This document shows positions 28,724-39,204 of a stretch of DNA of 64,000 bases, one piece after another. Below the pieces are notes generated by a model, which made no database searches, was not told the origin of the DNA, and saw nothing but the letters and a program-made list of their open reading frames with translations. Both the position numbers and the translations under genes were made by a program. How positions within the stretch are numbered: the first letter of the stretch is position 1; each line of letters begins with the position of its first letter. This DNA is from Flavobacterium covae (GTDB lineage Bacteria; Bacteroidota; Bacteroidia; Flavobacteriales; Flavobacteriaceae), in contig CP067379.1 of assembly GCA_019565575.1 (NCBI GenBank), positions 620,001 to 684,000 on the forward strand, written 5' to 3'.

Positions 28724-29646
28724 TGCCTTTTTGTTTTGATTTATCTTCTAAAATGTGTATAAATTTGTGTGCTTTCTAAACTAGAATGCCCTAAAAACTG
28801 ACTGATTACCTCGATTTTTGCGCCTTGTTCGAGTAAGTGGGTGGCGATGGAGTGGCGCAGGATGTGTGGAGTTATTCCTTTAGTAATCAGTAAACAGTTA
28901 TTAGTGTTCAGTGCCAGTGCTTTTAGTCGGTGGCATAAGGATTCACCTTGTAAGGGTGTGCCTCGGTAATTAATTAGTAAATATTCGGTTTGTTTGTGGT
29001 TGTAAAATAAAGGGCGATAGTCATAAATATATTCTTCAATGATTTTAAGATTATACTGGTTTATAGGTACATATCTTTCTTTATAGTTTTTCCCTTTTCG
29101 TATGTGAATGAGTTGTTTGTCAAAAAGAATGTCTTTTATTTTTAGGTTTATGGCTTCGTTTCGTCTAAGTCCTGAACTGTATAATAGTACTAAAATTACC
29201 TGGTCCCTTTTTCGTATTTTTTCCTGTTGGTGGCTGTATTGAGTGGCTTTAAATAGGGCTTGTATTTCTGTTTGTGTGAGGATTTGTAAAGCATCTCTTT
29301 GGTTGTATTCTTCTCTTTTTAAATGAATGGGTAGGGGTTTTGCATTGTGTGCTTTGAGGTAATCGTTTAGTTTTAGTAAGGCTTGGATGTGTTTGTTTAG
29401 GTAATTATTGCTTAGTGTACCTGTTTTGGTTTGGTTTTCTCTTGTTTTAAGGTGGTGGTAATAGTCTTTTATTTGGTTGGTTGTTAATTCGGTTATTCGA
29501 TGGATATTTTCATTTTGAAGATAATTAAAAAATTCTTTGAGGTGATTGGGTAAACTCCTTATTGTACTGGGGCTGTAACCTAATATATCTAACCAATTTT
29601 TAAAGCTTTTTAGGATTTCTTGATAGCTTGGGTTTTGTAATGTCAT
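28623..29646 (-). pseudogene. Tyrosine recombinase RecA of element B, copy 2, frameshifted
   Basis: The first 298 residues equal copy 1 and include all catalytic residues up to the Tyr in STQIYTH. Two bases (GT of a GTGTGT run) are missing near 28755, so the frame ends YTHFRR and the C-terminal extension is lost. If real, the enzyme could still carry its active site. Confidence 0.75.
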
Positions 29647-29692
29647 TGTTTTATAATTTATTTTTTACAGAACTTACTTTGATTGGGCAACT

Positions 29693-29783
29693 GGGTCGGA
29701 TGGAGTAATTTTTGAGTATTTACGGGGGCTTGCCTCTTTTTTTACTGACCCTTGACCGACCCATAACCGAACCTTTACGACCC
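29693..29783. repeat. 11-bp iteron cluster of element B, copy 2
   Basis: Four contiguous units (TTTACTGACCC and three relatives) run from 29741 to 29783, with the inverted copy near 29693-29703. The sequence is unchanged from copy 1. Confidence 0.7.
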
Positions 29784-30162
29784 CTGATTTTTATACAGGG
29801 CTATTTGTTGGAATAGATTTTCTCTAATTTCGGAACGTATTTTCTCGATATTATCCCAAAAATCGATTTGGTAATAATAACTATTTCTTTTGCCTACGTG
29901 GGTTTTTGTGATGTATTCCAGTTGTTCTAATTCCTCAAAATAGCGTTGCATTTGGGTTTTACTCACATTAAAAAACTGTCTTATTTCCCTTTGTGTAAAG
30001 TCGACATCCGAAGGTTTTTTACTCAAAGTTTTGGCTTTTTTCTCGATATATGTTTTTAAATTCTCGTAGAACTGGCGCAGGATTCCGTCGAGTTCGTCGG
30101 CTTTGATAACGATGGAGTTAAACATTAAATCCACGGCTATTTCTAGATCTTCGATTTCTGTA

Positions 30163-30275
30163 ATAAGAGCCTCCCCAACCCCTCCGAAGGAGGGGCTTCC
30201 CAAAGATTGCGCAAAAGGATTGGGTAAAACTTTGCTCTCCAATGTTCCCCCTTCGGGGGTTAGGGGGCTTTTTTG
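30163..30275. repeat. Palindromic repeat inserted in the primase gene, 3' site (B2)
   Basis: This is the in-frame version of the insertion, read as KSPLTPEGGTLESKVLPNPF and following residues. It shares the core ATTGCGCAAAAGGATTGGGT with the repeat at 31376-31484. Confidence 0.7.
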
Positions 30276-31375
30276 TCTTCTAAATTGGTTTAAGATGGTG
30301 ACTTGTGCGATAAAATCGTGGAGCATTTGCGTTAATCTTCGACGGTGTTTTACGTTTTGTGGAAGTTCTAAACGGTACTGGTTTTTAACTTGATAAGGTT
30401 GTAATAAATGACAGATGTTTTGTAAAATTTGCTTGTTTTTTGTCTCCATTTCGTTTGTGATTTCTCCTGAAGCTTTTTTTGCCATATACTCCAAAACTCT
30501 TTCGGTTTGGGCGTCGCTCTCATCGATGGCGATAATAAATACACGGCTTTCGTTATCCTCGTACATTCTGAATTTGGTTGTTGCCACTAAAGAGGCAATT
30601 GGTCCAAAAACATATTTCTCTCCTGTTTTGATATCCCCTGTTTGTTCGTTTTTTTGACTTACGCTACTTGATAGTTTTTCATTACTTTGTAACTCTCTCC
30701 AAGCTAGTTCCGCCTCTTCTGATAATCCGTCGTAATCCTCTAAAATGATTCCAGTATTAACCAAATCAAATTCACCATAATTGTAAAAACTTTTGTCGGT
30801 TACCCGAGTAAATCGTTTGATTTTGTTTTGGTCATACATACAGTCGGCAACACCTGATACTAAGTGACTTTTTCCGCTTCCAGATGTGCCTTGAACGACT
30901 GCGTGCAGGGTTTTCTTCATTTTGTGAGATAATAATATAAGGTATAAAAACAAGGCGTTTTTTCCTTCGCCAACTAGCCCTGTTTCTTCTAAGATTTGGA
31001 TTAAATTTTCTATTAAATGACTGCTTTTTAAAAGTTCGATACTTTCTAAAGTGTCTTTATCGGTGAGGGTTCTCAGCGGATAGCGAGTGGCGACCTTTTC
31101 TTTTTGGTGGCATTTTGGCGATAGATTTCTAGTTGTAAAATGAGTTTTTGGATGCCTTCGTTAATTATTCGAGTTCCGAGTTCTAACTTTTCCGCTACTT
31201 TACGGATGACTTTCTCTACTTGGTCGTCGTTGTATAAATTGAGGTTTTGTCTCGATGGATAATCGATTTTTAAGAGGTTGTAAATGGCTAGGGTTACGCG
31301 GAGTTCTGATAAATCTTTAGAGGATATTTTGCCGAGAACTTCGAGTTTGATTTTGTCGTTTTCAAAAGAGAGAAG

Positions 31376-31484
31376 AGCCTTCCCAACCCCTCCAAAGGAG
31401 GGGCTTGCCAAAGATTGCGCAAAAGGATTGGGTAAAACTTTGCGCTCAGAAGCCCCTCCTTTGGAGGGGTTGGGGAGGCTTTTT
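31376..31484. repeat. Palindromic repeat inserted in the primase gene, middle site (B2)
   Basis: Same position as in copy 1, with one substitution (CCTTCCCAA) and one base fewer in CTCAGAAG, which breaks the frame in this copy. Confidence 0.7.
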
Positions 31485-32422
31485 TTCTTTCGCTTAGTAA
31501 CTGTAATAATGCTTCAAAAGAATAGTTTACGGCTAGTGAGTTGATATCTTCGTTTTCAGGGGTTTGTACCTCGCTGATGGTGATTTTTGGGAGGATTTCG
31601 TGGAGGATTTGAGTATATTTCGTGGTGGCTTCTCGTCCAGGTTTATCTCCATCAAAAAGAAAATGATTTCGTTGAGTTCTTTTAATTCCTTAATCGCTTG
31701 GATATGCTCCTCCGTTAATCCGTTGACTCCATATAAAGAAAGGATTTTGTAATTGGTCGATTCGAAGGCTTCCATTACTGCTCTGCCTAAAGTTAAGGCA
31801 TCAATGACAGCTTCTGTTAGGATTAATTTTTTAGTATCTTTTTCAGGGTAACGAGGGTATAAACCTTGCCGATCACTTAAATAAAAATGTTTGCTCGTTG
31901 CTGTTTCGGCAACGCTTCGCCCGTAATAGCTTACTATTTCGCCTTTTTTGTCACGTAAAGGAAAGATTAAACAGTTTTTTAGTTTGTCGAAAAGTTTACC
32001 GTCGTTAAAACCTATTTGGGTTTCTTCAGGGTTGAGCATTCTGCTTTTTGCATACTCCATCGCTTTTGGATTAGTTAACAAACATTTATTGAACTGGTCA
32101 AAGAGTTTGTCAAAGTTTGGATTTGTTTTCATTGTAATTGGTTTTGTGATTTGCTTGTTTGGTTCTTGGTATGGAGTTAAAAAAGATTTGCATTTGTCGA
32201 TGGCTTCTTTTTTAGTGCATTTATCAAATTCTTGTACCCAGTCGATTATATCGCCTTTTTTTGCGCAACCGTGGCAGTAGTAAAAGTCTTCGTTTATCTG
32301 TAAACTGGCTTTTTGTCTTCGTGAAAGGGGCATTTTATGAGTTTGTGTTTGTTTGGGGTTAAATTGTAGTGTGTGAGTAGTTGGGGAAGTGAAAGGGTTT
32401 GTTTGAGTTGTTGGATGGTCAT

Positions 32423-32573
32423 AGATTATATATTTAAATTATTTTATGCGTTAAAATACACACTACAAATTTACACAAATTGTATTTATATACACAATTA
32501 TGTTTTTGTATTTTTTTAAAGTGTGTATTTTAAACCTATATTTTATACTTTTGTGTACATTAAATCAATAAAT
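32423..32573 (+). promoter_or_regulatory. Divergent promoter/operator, element B2
   Basis: The 14-bp inverted repeat TTAAAATACACACT and the TACTTTTG box (32546-32553) are unchanged from copy 1. Confidence 0.6.
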
Positions 32574-32936
32574 ATGATTTTATTAGGCGATAGAATAAAA
32601 AAAATACGTGAAGAAAAGGGATTGTCTCAAAAAGAAGTTGCCTCTAAGGTTGATATTGATAGAGGGCAATATTCTAGAATTGAAACAAATAAAGTAGAAC
32701 CAACACTTACAACATTAGAAAAAATTGCAATTGCTTTTGGAGTAGAAATAGAAGATTTAATAAAAAAAGATGATCCTATTACAATTGATAGTTTTGAAAA
32801 ATCATTAGTAGAAAAAGTAAAATTAATTGACGATTTAGAAGAAGATCAAAAATCTCATATTTTCGCCATTATTGATATGGCTATTGCAAATAAAAGATTA
32901 AAAAGTACATTAACAAATGCTTTACAAGGCTTGTAA
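32574..32936 (+). CDS. XRE-family repressor of element B, copy 2
   Basis: The protein is identical to copy 1; start chosen at MILLGDRIKKI for the same reason. It is followed by the CCCTA/TAGGG terminator at about 32968-33008. Confidence 0.85.
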   Translation: MILLGDRIKKIREEKGLSQKEVASKVDIDRGQYSRIETNKVEPTLTTLEKIAIAFGVEIEDLIKKDDPITIDSFEKSLVEKVKLIDDLEEDQKSHIFAIIDMAIANKRLKSTLTNALQGL

Positions 32937-32967
32937 AAACCGTACTTTATTAGAAAACCTCTATAAA

Positions 32968-33008
32968 AACAAAACCCTAACATTTTACTGCTAGGGCTTT
33001 TTTATAAC
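32968..33008 (+). terminator. Terminator of XRE gene, element B2
   Basis: Same CCCTA/TAGGG hairpin and T run as in copy 1. Confidence 0.7.
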
Positions 33009-33047
33009 CTTTTATTTTTACTCTCATTGTGTGTCCGAGCAAGATGC

Positions 33048-34266
33048 CATAAGTGTCTCGAAACCTTAATCTGGATTTAAAATTTTGTTCACTCCATTAG
33101 GATCTCCGCCACATCTTTTAACTATATCTTTAATAATCAGAACTTCTAATTCTTGCGCAAATTTTAATTTAGGTATCTTGTATCCCTTTAATTCATTGAG
33201 GTTTTTATAAACAATCAATAAAATAGCAGTTATCAAAGTCATATACATAATCACTTTTACCCCATTTTCGTCTCTAGATAACAAATGACTGAAGTTTAGA
33301 TTTTGTTTTATAAATTTAAAAAACACTTCGATCTCCCAACGTTGTTTGTAAATATCAACAACTTCCTTTGTTGTTAAGATTTTGTTATTGGTTAAAAAAT
33401 AAAAACTTTCTCCACTTTCCTTTTCCTTTGCGATTATTAAACGAAAGAATTTCTTTGTTTTTTTGCCCATTCTATCATATAGAATAATTTCTAAGTCCTT
33501 TTCTAATAATAGCTTTTCTGTTTCATTCTGATTGATTTCAAGTTCATTAACAATATCATAACGTGTCCGATTGTTTAATCTCGTTATAAATGTTAAGTCT
33601 CTTTCACTAAACTCTTCGAATGTAGCTCTTGATTGAATTCCTCTATCAAAAACTAAAATATTATCTTTATTTAAAGGACATTCATTTATCAATTCTTTTA
33701 ATGCAAAATCCTCTGAAACAAATGATTGTTTTGTGAAAATTTTGGAATGAACAGGTATATTTGAAAAAGCGATACTGAACTTTATAGATTTTTTATCGCC
33801 CTGTTTGTTTATTTGCATCCCTTCTTTCAATAATTTAGAAGAAATCGTAACTATTGTTGAATCAAAAGAAATAATATTATGTTCCTTTTTCAAATATTTA
33901 TTCTGATATTTTTTTAAACAGCTATTGAATATTGCTTCAAAATAATCAGGATTTATACTTACCAATCGATCTCTTATCGAATTGTATTTTACCCCTTTAT
34001 AGCTAGTATTTGCTATGTTTTTGAAAGCTAAAGAATGATAAAATTCTTCCATTACTCGCAAACTATTCTGTTTGATCTTCAATATCGAAAATAATAACAA
34101 CTGAAACATCGTTTGACCGTGAAGTTTCTTTACTTGATGGTCAACTTTATAACTAACTGAGAGCTGATCTAGTTCTGCTTTTGGAATATACTCTAAAATT
34201 TCCTTTAATCTCATAAGTCTTTTTGGGACTTAAATATAACAATTTTCAAGGTTTCGAACACTTATG
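33048..34266 (-). mobile_element. IS4-family insertion sequence, copy in B2
   Basis: It sits at the same position with the same GCAAGATGC target duplication (33039-33047 and from 34267), so both copies descend from one insertion. One extra C is present in the left end (GTGTCTCGAAACC). Confidence 0.9.
33066..34214 (-). CDS. IS4-family DDE transposase, copy 2
   Basis: The 382-residue protein is identical to the one at 22544-23692, with the same DDE residues and YKQRWEIE box. Confidence 0.9.
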   Translation of the reverse strand: MRLKEILEYIPKAELDQLSVSYKVDHQVKKLHGQTMFQLLLFSILKIKQNSLRVMEEFYHSLAFKNIANTSYKGVKYNSIRDRLVSINPDYFEAIFNSCLKKYQNKYLKKEHNIISFDSTIVTISSKLLKEGMQINKQGDKKSIKFSIAFSNIPVHSKIFTKQSFVSEDFALKELINECPLNKDNILVFDRGIQSRATFEEFSERDLTFITRLNNRTRYDIVNELEINQNETEKLLLEKDLEIILYDRMGKKTKKFFRLIIAKEKESGESFYFLTNNKILTTKEVVDIYKQRWEIEVFFKFIKQNLNFSHLLSRDENGVKVIMYMTLITAILLIVYKNLNELKGYKIPKLKFAQELEVLIIKDIVKRCGGDPNGVNKILNPD

Positions 34267-34407
34267 GCAAGATGCTCGAACCAGCCGTAAAATCATATTT
34301 CATCGTCTAAATGATGCTAGCGCCAGCAGGGGACTCGCTTTGTGTCATATTCGCGACTACGGCGATTGCTAGTGCTATAAAAGAAAAAGCTCCTTTTTTG
34401 GGAGCTA

Positions 34408-34728
34408 TTATTTGTTTTTTCTTGGATTTTGTCGTGTATCAAAAATACGTACTACAAAAATATTTTGTTTTGATTTTCGGTAAGTTATTTTGTAATAACT
34501 CTCTATCAATTTTCTGTATTCATATTTTAAGTGAACAAAATCATCATCTATAGAACCTATTTCTGTAAAATCAACACTTGAATTTTCGAGCACTTCCATT
34601 AACTTAAAAAGATCCACAATAATTTCTTTTGACTTAGAAACTCCGTAAAAATTATCGTTAAAATCTCTTATTTTTTGTAAATCTTTTAAGGCTCTAGATG
34701 TTAATTGAACATTTATTCTGTTTTCCAT
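34408..34728 (-). CDS. RelE/ParE-type toxin, copy 2
   Basis: Identical to the toxin at 23886-24206. In this copy the antitoxin gene is frameshifted, so if the sequence is right the toxin would rely on the antitoxin from copy 1. Confidence 0.8.
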   Translation of the reverse strand: MENRINVQLTSRALKDLQKIRDFNDNFYGVSKSKEIIVDLFKLMEVLENSSVDFTEIGSIDDDFVHLKYEYRKLIESYYKITYRKSKQNIFVVRIFDTRQNPRKNK

Positions 34729-34926
34729 TTATCCATAATTTCTCTAGCCTCCTTTAAACTATATAAACGACCTTCTTTAATATCTTCTTCTCCTTCCAGA
34801 AATCATCTTGTCTTTTCGCTTTTGACCTATATAAGCCTTTGCCATTTCATAAAACATTTTGACAAATTTATCATCTCCCTCATCAATAAGATTGTGTAGT
34901 TCTCTTTTTATTTCAATCGTTCCCAT
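34713..34926 (-). pseudogene. Antitoxin of RelE/ParE-type pair, copy 2, frameshifted
   Basis: One base is added near 34796: CTTCCAGAAATC instead of CTTCAGAAATC. The break falls after KDKMISE. It is one of five cases in the window of the same CTTCAG/CTGAAG change. Confidence 0.75.
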
Positions 34927-34986
34927 TTCATGACATTTTGATAATCAAATGTACAAATTTTGTTCCATATTTTTTATTTTATTGGA

Positions 34987-35039
34987 TGAAAGATATTTAT
35001 CCTCTCTTGGAGTCATTTCTCTAATTGACACCTTTTTGT
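34987..35039 (-). pseudogene. Remnant of recombinase RecB 3' end, copy in B2
   Basis: Same fossil as in copy 1, ending INIFHPIK. Its presence in both copies shows that it is older than the doubling. Confidence 0.6.
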
Positions 35040-35288
35040 TAAAAGATACTGTACAAAAATAGTAGGTATATATGCTGTAATATCAACTCATCAAAATCCT
35101 AACGAACATTGGATAAACTGAGCTACTCAAAAGAAACTTTTTCATTTACCACCATAACAACAAAAACCCTAACATTTTACTGCTAGGGCTTTTTTATAAC
35201 CTTTTATTTTATCGTAACGCAAAGTCAGGAGACATTTGCGTAGCATACACATCTTAAAATTATGGCTCAGACTTAGGAGAGCGGGGGA

Positions 35289-35501
35289 TATGAAAGAGAT
35301 GAAGTAAAACCTTCTATTGAAATGGCTACGCAATTATCAGAAACTCTTGAAGTATCCTTAGATTATTTAGTAGGCTCTACAGATGTACTGCTTGATAAAA
35401 ATATATTAGATAAAGTTCTTGATATTCAAAAACTCAAAGAAGAAGATAAAAATCATATTTTCGCTTTGTTTAATGCTTTTCTTCAAAACACTAAAATGTA
35501 A
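35289..35501 (+). pseudogene. Remnant of XRE repressor 3' part, copy in B2
   Basis: Same fragment as in copy 1 (GYERDEVKPSIEMATQLSET to NTKM). An orphan terminator block precedes it near 35165-35215. Confidence 0.75.
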
Positions 35502-35951
35502 GCAATTTTAAAATAAATTAAACAAGACAAGCCTACTCAAAGTAACTTTTCATATACCACCACAAAAAACAAAACCCTAACATTTTACTGCTAGGGCTTT
35601 TTTATAACCTTTTATTTTTTACTCACTGTTGTGGGCACGATTTGCAAAATCGCGCTAACGTTTGCGTTGAGATTCACTTTGTGGCATTACTGCGCGATCG
35701 GGGTACTTTTTTACGTGATGCTAAAGCTAGAAGTGCATACTCTTTATAAAAACCGTACTTATTAGAAAACCTTTATAAAACAAAAGCCCTAACATTTTAT
35801 TGCTAGGGCTTTTTTATAACCTTTTATTTTTTACTCACTGTTGTGGGCACGATTTGCAAAATCGCGCTAATCGTTTGTGGTGAGAATTACTTTGTGTCAT
35901 ATCTGTTGCGACGGGGTGAGATTCACTTTGTGGCATTACTGCGCCATCGGG
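35502..35951. repeat. Repeat-rich gene-free stretch, copy in B2
   Basis: It contains two orphan terminator blocks (near 35575-35625 and 35785-35835) and the CACTGTTGTGGGCACGATTT and GCGCGATCGGGG motifs, as in copy 1. No gene is visible. Confidence 0.6.
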
Positions 35952-36458
35952 TTACTCAGTAATACCAACAAAAATACTATAAATCTTAGTTTTATCTTCA
36001 ATAAAAACATTATACCCAAAAGATCCCAATCTAGGTTTAAACTTTTTTAAAGTTATTTCATCTTCAAAAATCAATTTCTTTTTATTGTAAACTTTTAGCT
36101 TTCCTTCTTTGATTAAACCCAACATAGATTCACTTAAAATAACAAAATTCATTGTTTCATTTTCACTGACATTTTGATTTTGACAATAGAAATCTTTGGC
36201 TACCAAAATGGAGTCTTTAGATATTTTAATCCTTTCATAATTTTTCATCAAAACTTCATTGTTCAATTTTTTTTTAGGAATATTATCCAAAACATCTTTT
36301 ATATTAAAATACATTTTACTCTCTTTTAAATCCAAAACAAACCATTGATTTGAATTTTCACACTTGTTGATTTTTATTTTAGATGATGAACAACTAAAAA
36401 ACAAACAGCAAACAAAAAGAAGTGCAAAAAGTTTACTATCTACCTGAAAATCTGCCAT
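35952..36458 (-). CDS. Lipoprotein, putative immunity protein of tip B, copy 2
   Basis: Identical to the protein at 25430-25936, with the same lipobox (LFFSC) and 23-base overlap with the tip. Confidence 0.65.
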   Translation of the reverse strand: MADFQVDSKLFALLFVCCLFFSCSSSKIKINKCENSNQWFVLDLKESKMYFNIKDVLDNIPKKKLNNEVLMKNYERIKISKDSILVAKDFYCQNQNVSENETMNFVILSESMLGLIKEGKLKVYNKKKLIFEDEITLKKFKPRLGSFGYNVFIEDKTKIYSIFVGITE

Positions 36459-37391
36459 TATAATTGATTTGTATAGGATTATTTATACTGTAATCGTATC
36501 CATTTATAGATGTGTTTGTTCCTTGATTTAAAGCTCTCATGAATCCATTGCCATTACCATCTTTTGTATAGAACTCTCTTAAAGGTAAGCCAAATGAACT
36601 CCTTATTTGATTTTCTAAATGCATAGCATTAAAATCATCATTAGTTATTGTTCTAAATTCAACTATTGGGTCGTTAGGACTAAAAAAAGTAGCATTGAGG
36701 GTACCACGTTTACTCATAAGCGCATGTCCAAATTCATGTGCTAAACCTATAAAAGGAGGTCGTTCTGTATTTCCTCTCTGATTTGGTCCAGCTTGTGTAG
36801 TGCTTGGATTCCAATAAATATTCCCTCCTGATCCTGCCCCATTAGCTAGAGCAGGGTTTTGAAGAGCTAAAGAAGCTAAAGCTGATCTATCGGGAACAAA
36901 TTCATTTCCAGAATGTGTTGAATTTGTTTTTTGTATATTAAACACAAAATTTGATGTCTCCATTTCTCTCAACATATTTGCACCTGGTGCTACTGAGTTA
37001 ATAGAACCTAAAGACTCCATTACTTTTCCTAAATATCCATTAACCCGACCATTGTATCTACTTCCATCAGAATTAAATAAATTACCATTTACATATGTCA
37101 ACTGCTCTTTTTACCTAATCCTAAAAAACCACGATTATGAGTTATCTTAACAGTATCTCCAACTTTATCATTAAACAACATGGGGGAGTTCTTCATACTA
37201 GCATATGGAGACTCAAAAGCGGTTGATTTAGGATCACGACTCATCCATCTTCCCACTCTTGGGTCAAGGTGTCTATAATGGGTTGTATAATCATTACCTT
37301 CCCCTTTAATTTGATCATTTTTTTCAGAACCTTGATATCCATAACGGTAGTCTTTGCTATATCCGTGTCGGTTAGGAATGAGAGCGCCAAA
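36436..37391 (-). pseudogene. Displaced RHS tip B, M91-like metallopeptidase, copy 2
   Basis: The toxin frame 36436-37101 with HEFGHA is identical to copy 1, and the same missing base in the A5 run near 37105 separates it from the seam-proximal RHS part. The next unit to the right is element C, so this copy once formed the end of the RHS protein, before C integrated. Confidence 0.75.
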
Positions 37392-38334
37392 AGGGTAATA
37401 CTTTATGCGTTTTTTGCTAGGGTAACCACTACTTTGGGTATCTCTTTTCTGGCAAAACCGTTAAAAATTTTTTTTCCGCTTGCCTTATCCTTACACTTCT
37501 ACTTTTTTAAGAACGTATGCCTTTTGGGCATTTCAAATATATAAAAATCCGTTTATTTATCCCTATTCTTTGGCAGGTATTCAATGACTTTTGAGTGTTT
37601 ACCTAATCTTTACAGGTGCTTTAGTGATGTGGTGCTCGATTTTTTTGGAAGAAAGCCAAAAAATAAAGCTTCATTTTTAAGAAAAAGCCTCTTTGGCTTT
37701 CTTCTAAAAAAATGAGCAAACAACCGAAGGGCGTTAGTATCCGGTTCTACAATAAACACCCCCAAGCACCGCAGGGAAGTAAAAAAGGCGTTATGCGTTT
37801 AGTGATATAAAAAAGCCTTTTTACTTACCGAGGAGCGATGTGGCGGTGTTGCGGCAATGCATCGAAGCCTGCGACACACAATGCGGACGAGGAGGCACGA
37901 CGAGGAGCAATGTGGCGCAGTGTGCTGGAAGCATAGCCCTGAAGCGTAACGAAGTGAAGCAAATCTAATCGGCTGTAGCTTTGCTACACCTTGCAGGGCG
38001 TACTGAGGATGCAGGGAGCAACCGCCATATTAACAAGGGGCGACAGATGCAAAGACGGCAAAACGTAGCTTGCGGAGTTTTTGCGGTCTTGCAGATGTAG
38101 TAGCCCCGACGACCGATGGAAGTGAACGTGTGAAGACGAGGACAAGTGAACCAGGGTTTTTAATGGCTCTTTTTTCGGAGCGATTAAAAACCCTAGTGAG
38201 CTTGTGGACTGTGGAACGGAGAGAGGCACGAGCGACTGGAACAGCCGAGCGGAACTAAGAGAACGACCGGAGGGAGACCGCTTGATGGCTTCTACAGTGT
38301 CTGTAAGGTTAAATTTTAACTAGTATTTTTGGAT
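37392..38334. repeat. Gene-free terminal region of element C, inverted repeats, GC-rich
   Basis: About 940 bases without a convincing gene. Hairpins lie at 37648-37704 (GAAGAAAGCCAAA and complement), 37778-37825 (AGTAAAAAAGGC and complement) and 38153-38194 (AGGGTTTTTAATGGCTC and complement). The part 37800-38290 is clearly richer in G and C than any gene here and includes repeated GAGGAGC(G/A)ATGTGGCG motifs, which would suit a structured RNA. Small frames in it overlap on both strands and are not credible proteins. Confidence 0.7.
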
Positions 38335-39204
38335 TTATTTTATTGGATGAAAAGAGTTGACCATTTCGTGAAGCTCTTCTAAATTATCTTGCTGATACCT
38401 TTCTGTCGAACTTATATATCTGTGTCCTGCAAAGTATTGCGTTTTTCGTAAGTTGTTTGTTTTTAAATAGTTTACTATCACACTGTTTCTGATTTGGATG
38501 GCGTTTTGATAATTGTAATTGATGAGCTTTAATTCCTCACTTAATTTCTTTAAAACGTTACTAATATTGGTATTTCCGTAACTACTTGTAAATAAACTTT
38601 CTTCGTGTTTGGGTACTATTTGTGGTCTGATTTCTTTAATATATTCCATAAATTCCATTAGTTGCCACGGCTTTAATTCTAATGTTCTGCCATTGGTTTT
38701 ATTAGTTTGTGGTATGTGTATTTTTCCTTTGTACAATTCTATGTGTTCTTCTTTTAAATATTGTAATTCTTTGGTGTGTAAGCCTTGATATACCAGTAAT
38801 CCTATTATTATTTTGTTTCTTTTTCTGGCTAGATCATTGGCTGTAGTTTCGTAGCTGTAATATAAATCCTCTAACTCGTCAGCGGTTAATAATTGTCCGA
38901 GTACTGTTTTTACTTTGCCTTTAATGTTAATGTTTTCGATTGGATTATCTGCTCTGTAATTTTCTTCTTGTAAGTAGTTGAAGTATATTTTTAAGTTTCC
39001 GATGTAGCTTTGTAGTGTGTTTATTTTAATTCCTGTTTTCTTTAATTCTTCGATGTATTTTAAAAATGTTTTATAATCTATGGTTTCTTTGGTAGTGCCA
39101 AAATTATTCATCCATATATCGAGGCGAGTAATTGCCCTTTGGAATATGGGTAAACTTTTGCTCGCGTAACCTTGTTTCTCGAAGTAAGTTGTGAAGTTGT
39201 CCAT
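38335..39204 (-). CDS. Tyrosine recombinase RecB of element C, lacks Arg I
   Basis: The 289-residue protein MDNFTTYFEKQGYASKSLPI is close to family B RecB. The Arg I position reads LLVYQGLHTKEL (His instead of Arg), the next box IQIRNSVIVNYL, and the Tyr box FAGHRYISSTERYQQD. It overlaps RecA by 101 bases, exactly as in family B. Confidence 0.85.
   Translation of the reverse strand: MDNFTTYFEKQGYASKSLPIFQRAITRLDIWMNNFGTTKETIDYKTFLKYIEELKKTGIKINTLQSYIGNLKIYFNYLQEENYRADNPIENINIKGKVKTVLGQLLTADELEDLYYSYETTANDLARKRNKIIIGLLVYQGLHTKELQYLKEEHIELYKGKIHIPQTNKTNGRTLELKPWQLMEFMEYIKEIRPQIVPKHEESLFTSSYGNTNISNVLKKLSEELKLINYNYQNAIQIRNSVIVNYLKTNNLRKTQYFAGHRYISSTERYQQDNLEELHEMVNSFHPIK

Larger units (their letters stand above)
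29775..32422 (-). pseudogene. CHC2-Toprim-ATPase protein of element B, copy 2, split frames
   Basis: The ATPase-winged-helix half is intact here as 29775-30953 (392 residues from an internal Met), including the in-frame palindromic insertion before ITEIEDLEIAV. The primase half is broken near 32315 (T run), 31657 (A/T run) and 31447 (CTCAG for CTCCAG), and at the same place as copy 1 near 31100. Combining copies restores everything but the shared break, which leaves two proteins: CHC2-Toprim (450 residues) and ATPase. Confidence 0.8.
26870..37391 (-). mobile_element. Integrative tip-carrying element B, copy 2
   Basis: This is the second copy, 10522 bases from the first, bounded by CCAAA at 26865-26869 and 37387-37391. 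Its left joint (tip end directly followed by GGGGTACGAGTC) is attP-like. Its right joint keeps the A allele of a polymorphic base (CCAAAAGGG) that belongs to the RHS core and element C side, which places the crossover to the left of that base. Confidence 0.8.

Noticed and set aside
37984..38258. Overlapping 81- and 62-residue frames in the GC-rich end of element C
   Set aside because: Frames on both strands over hairpin arms; composition (Ser, Leu, Arg) reflects base bias. No homologous frame in A or B ends.
37392..38334. Group II intron or retron
   Set aside because: No reverse transcriptase gene in the window, and I could not identify a domain V-like hairpin with confidence.
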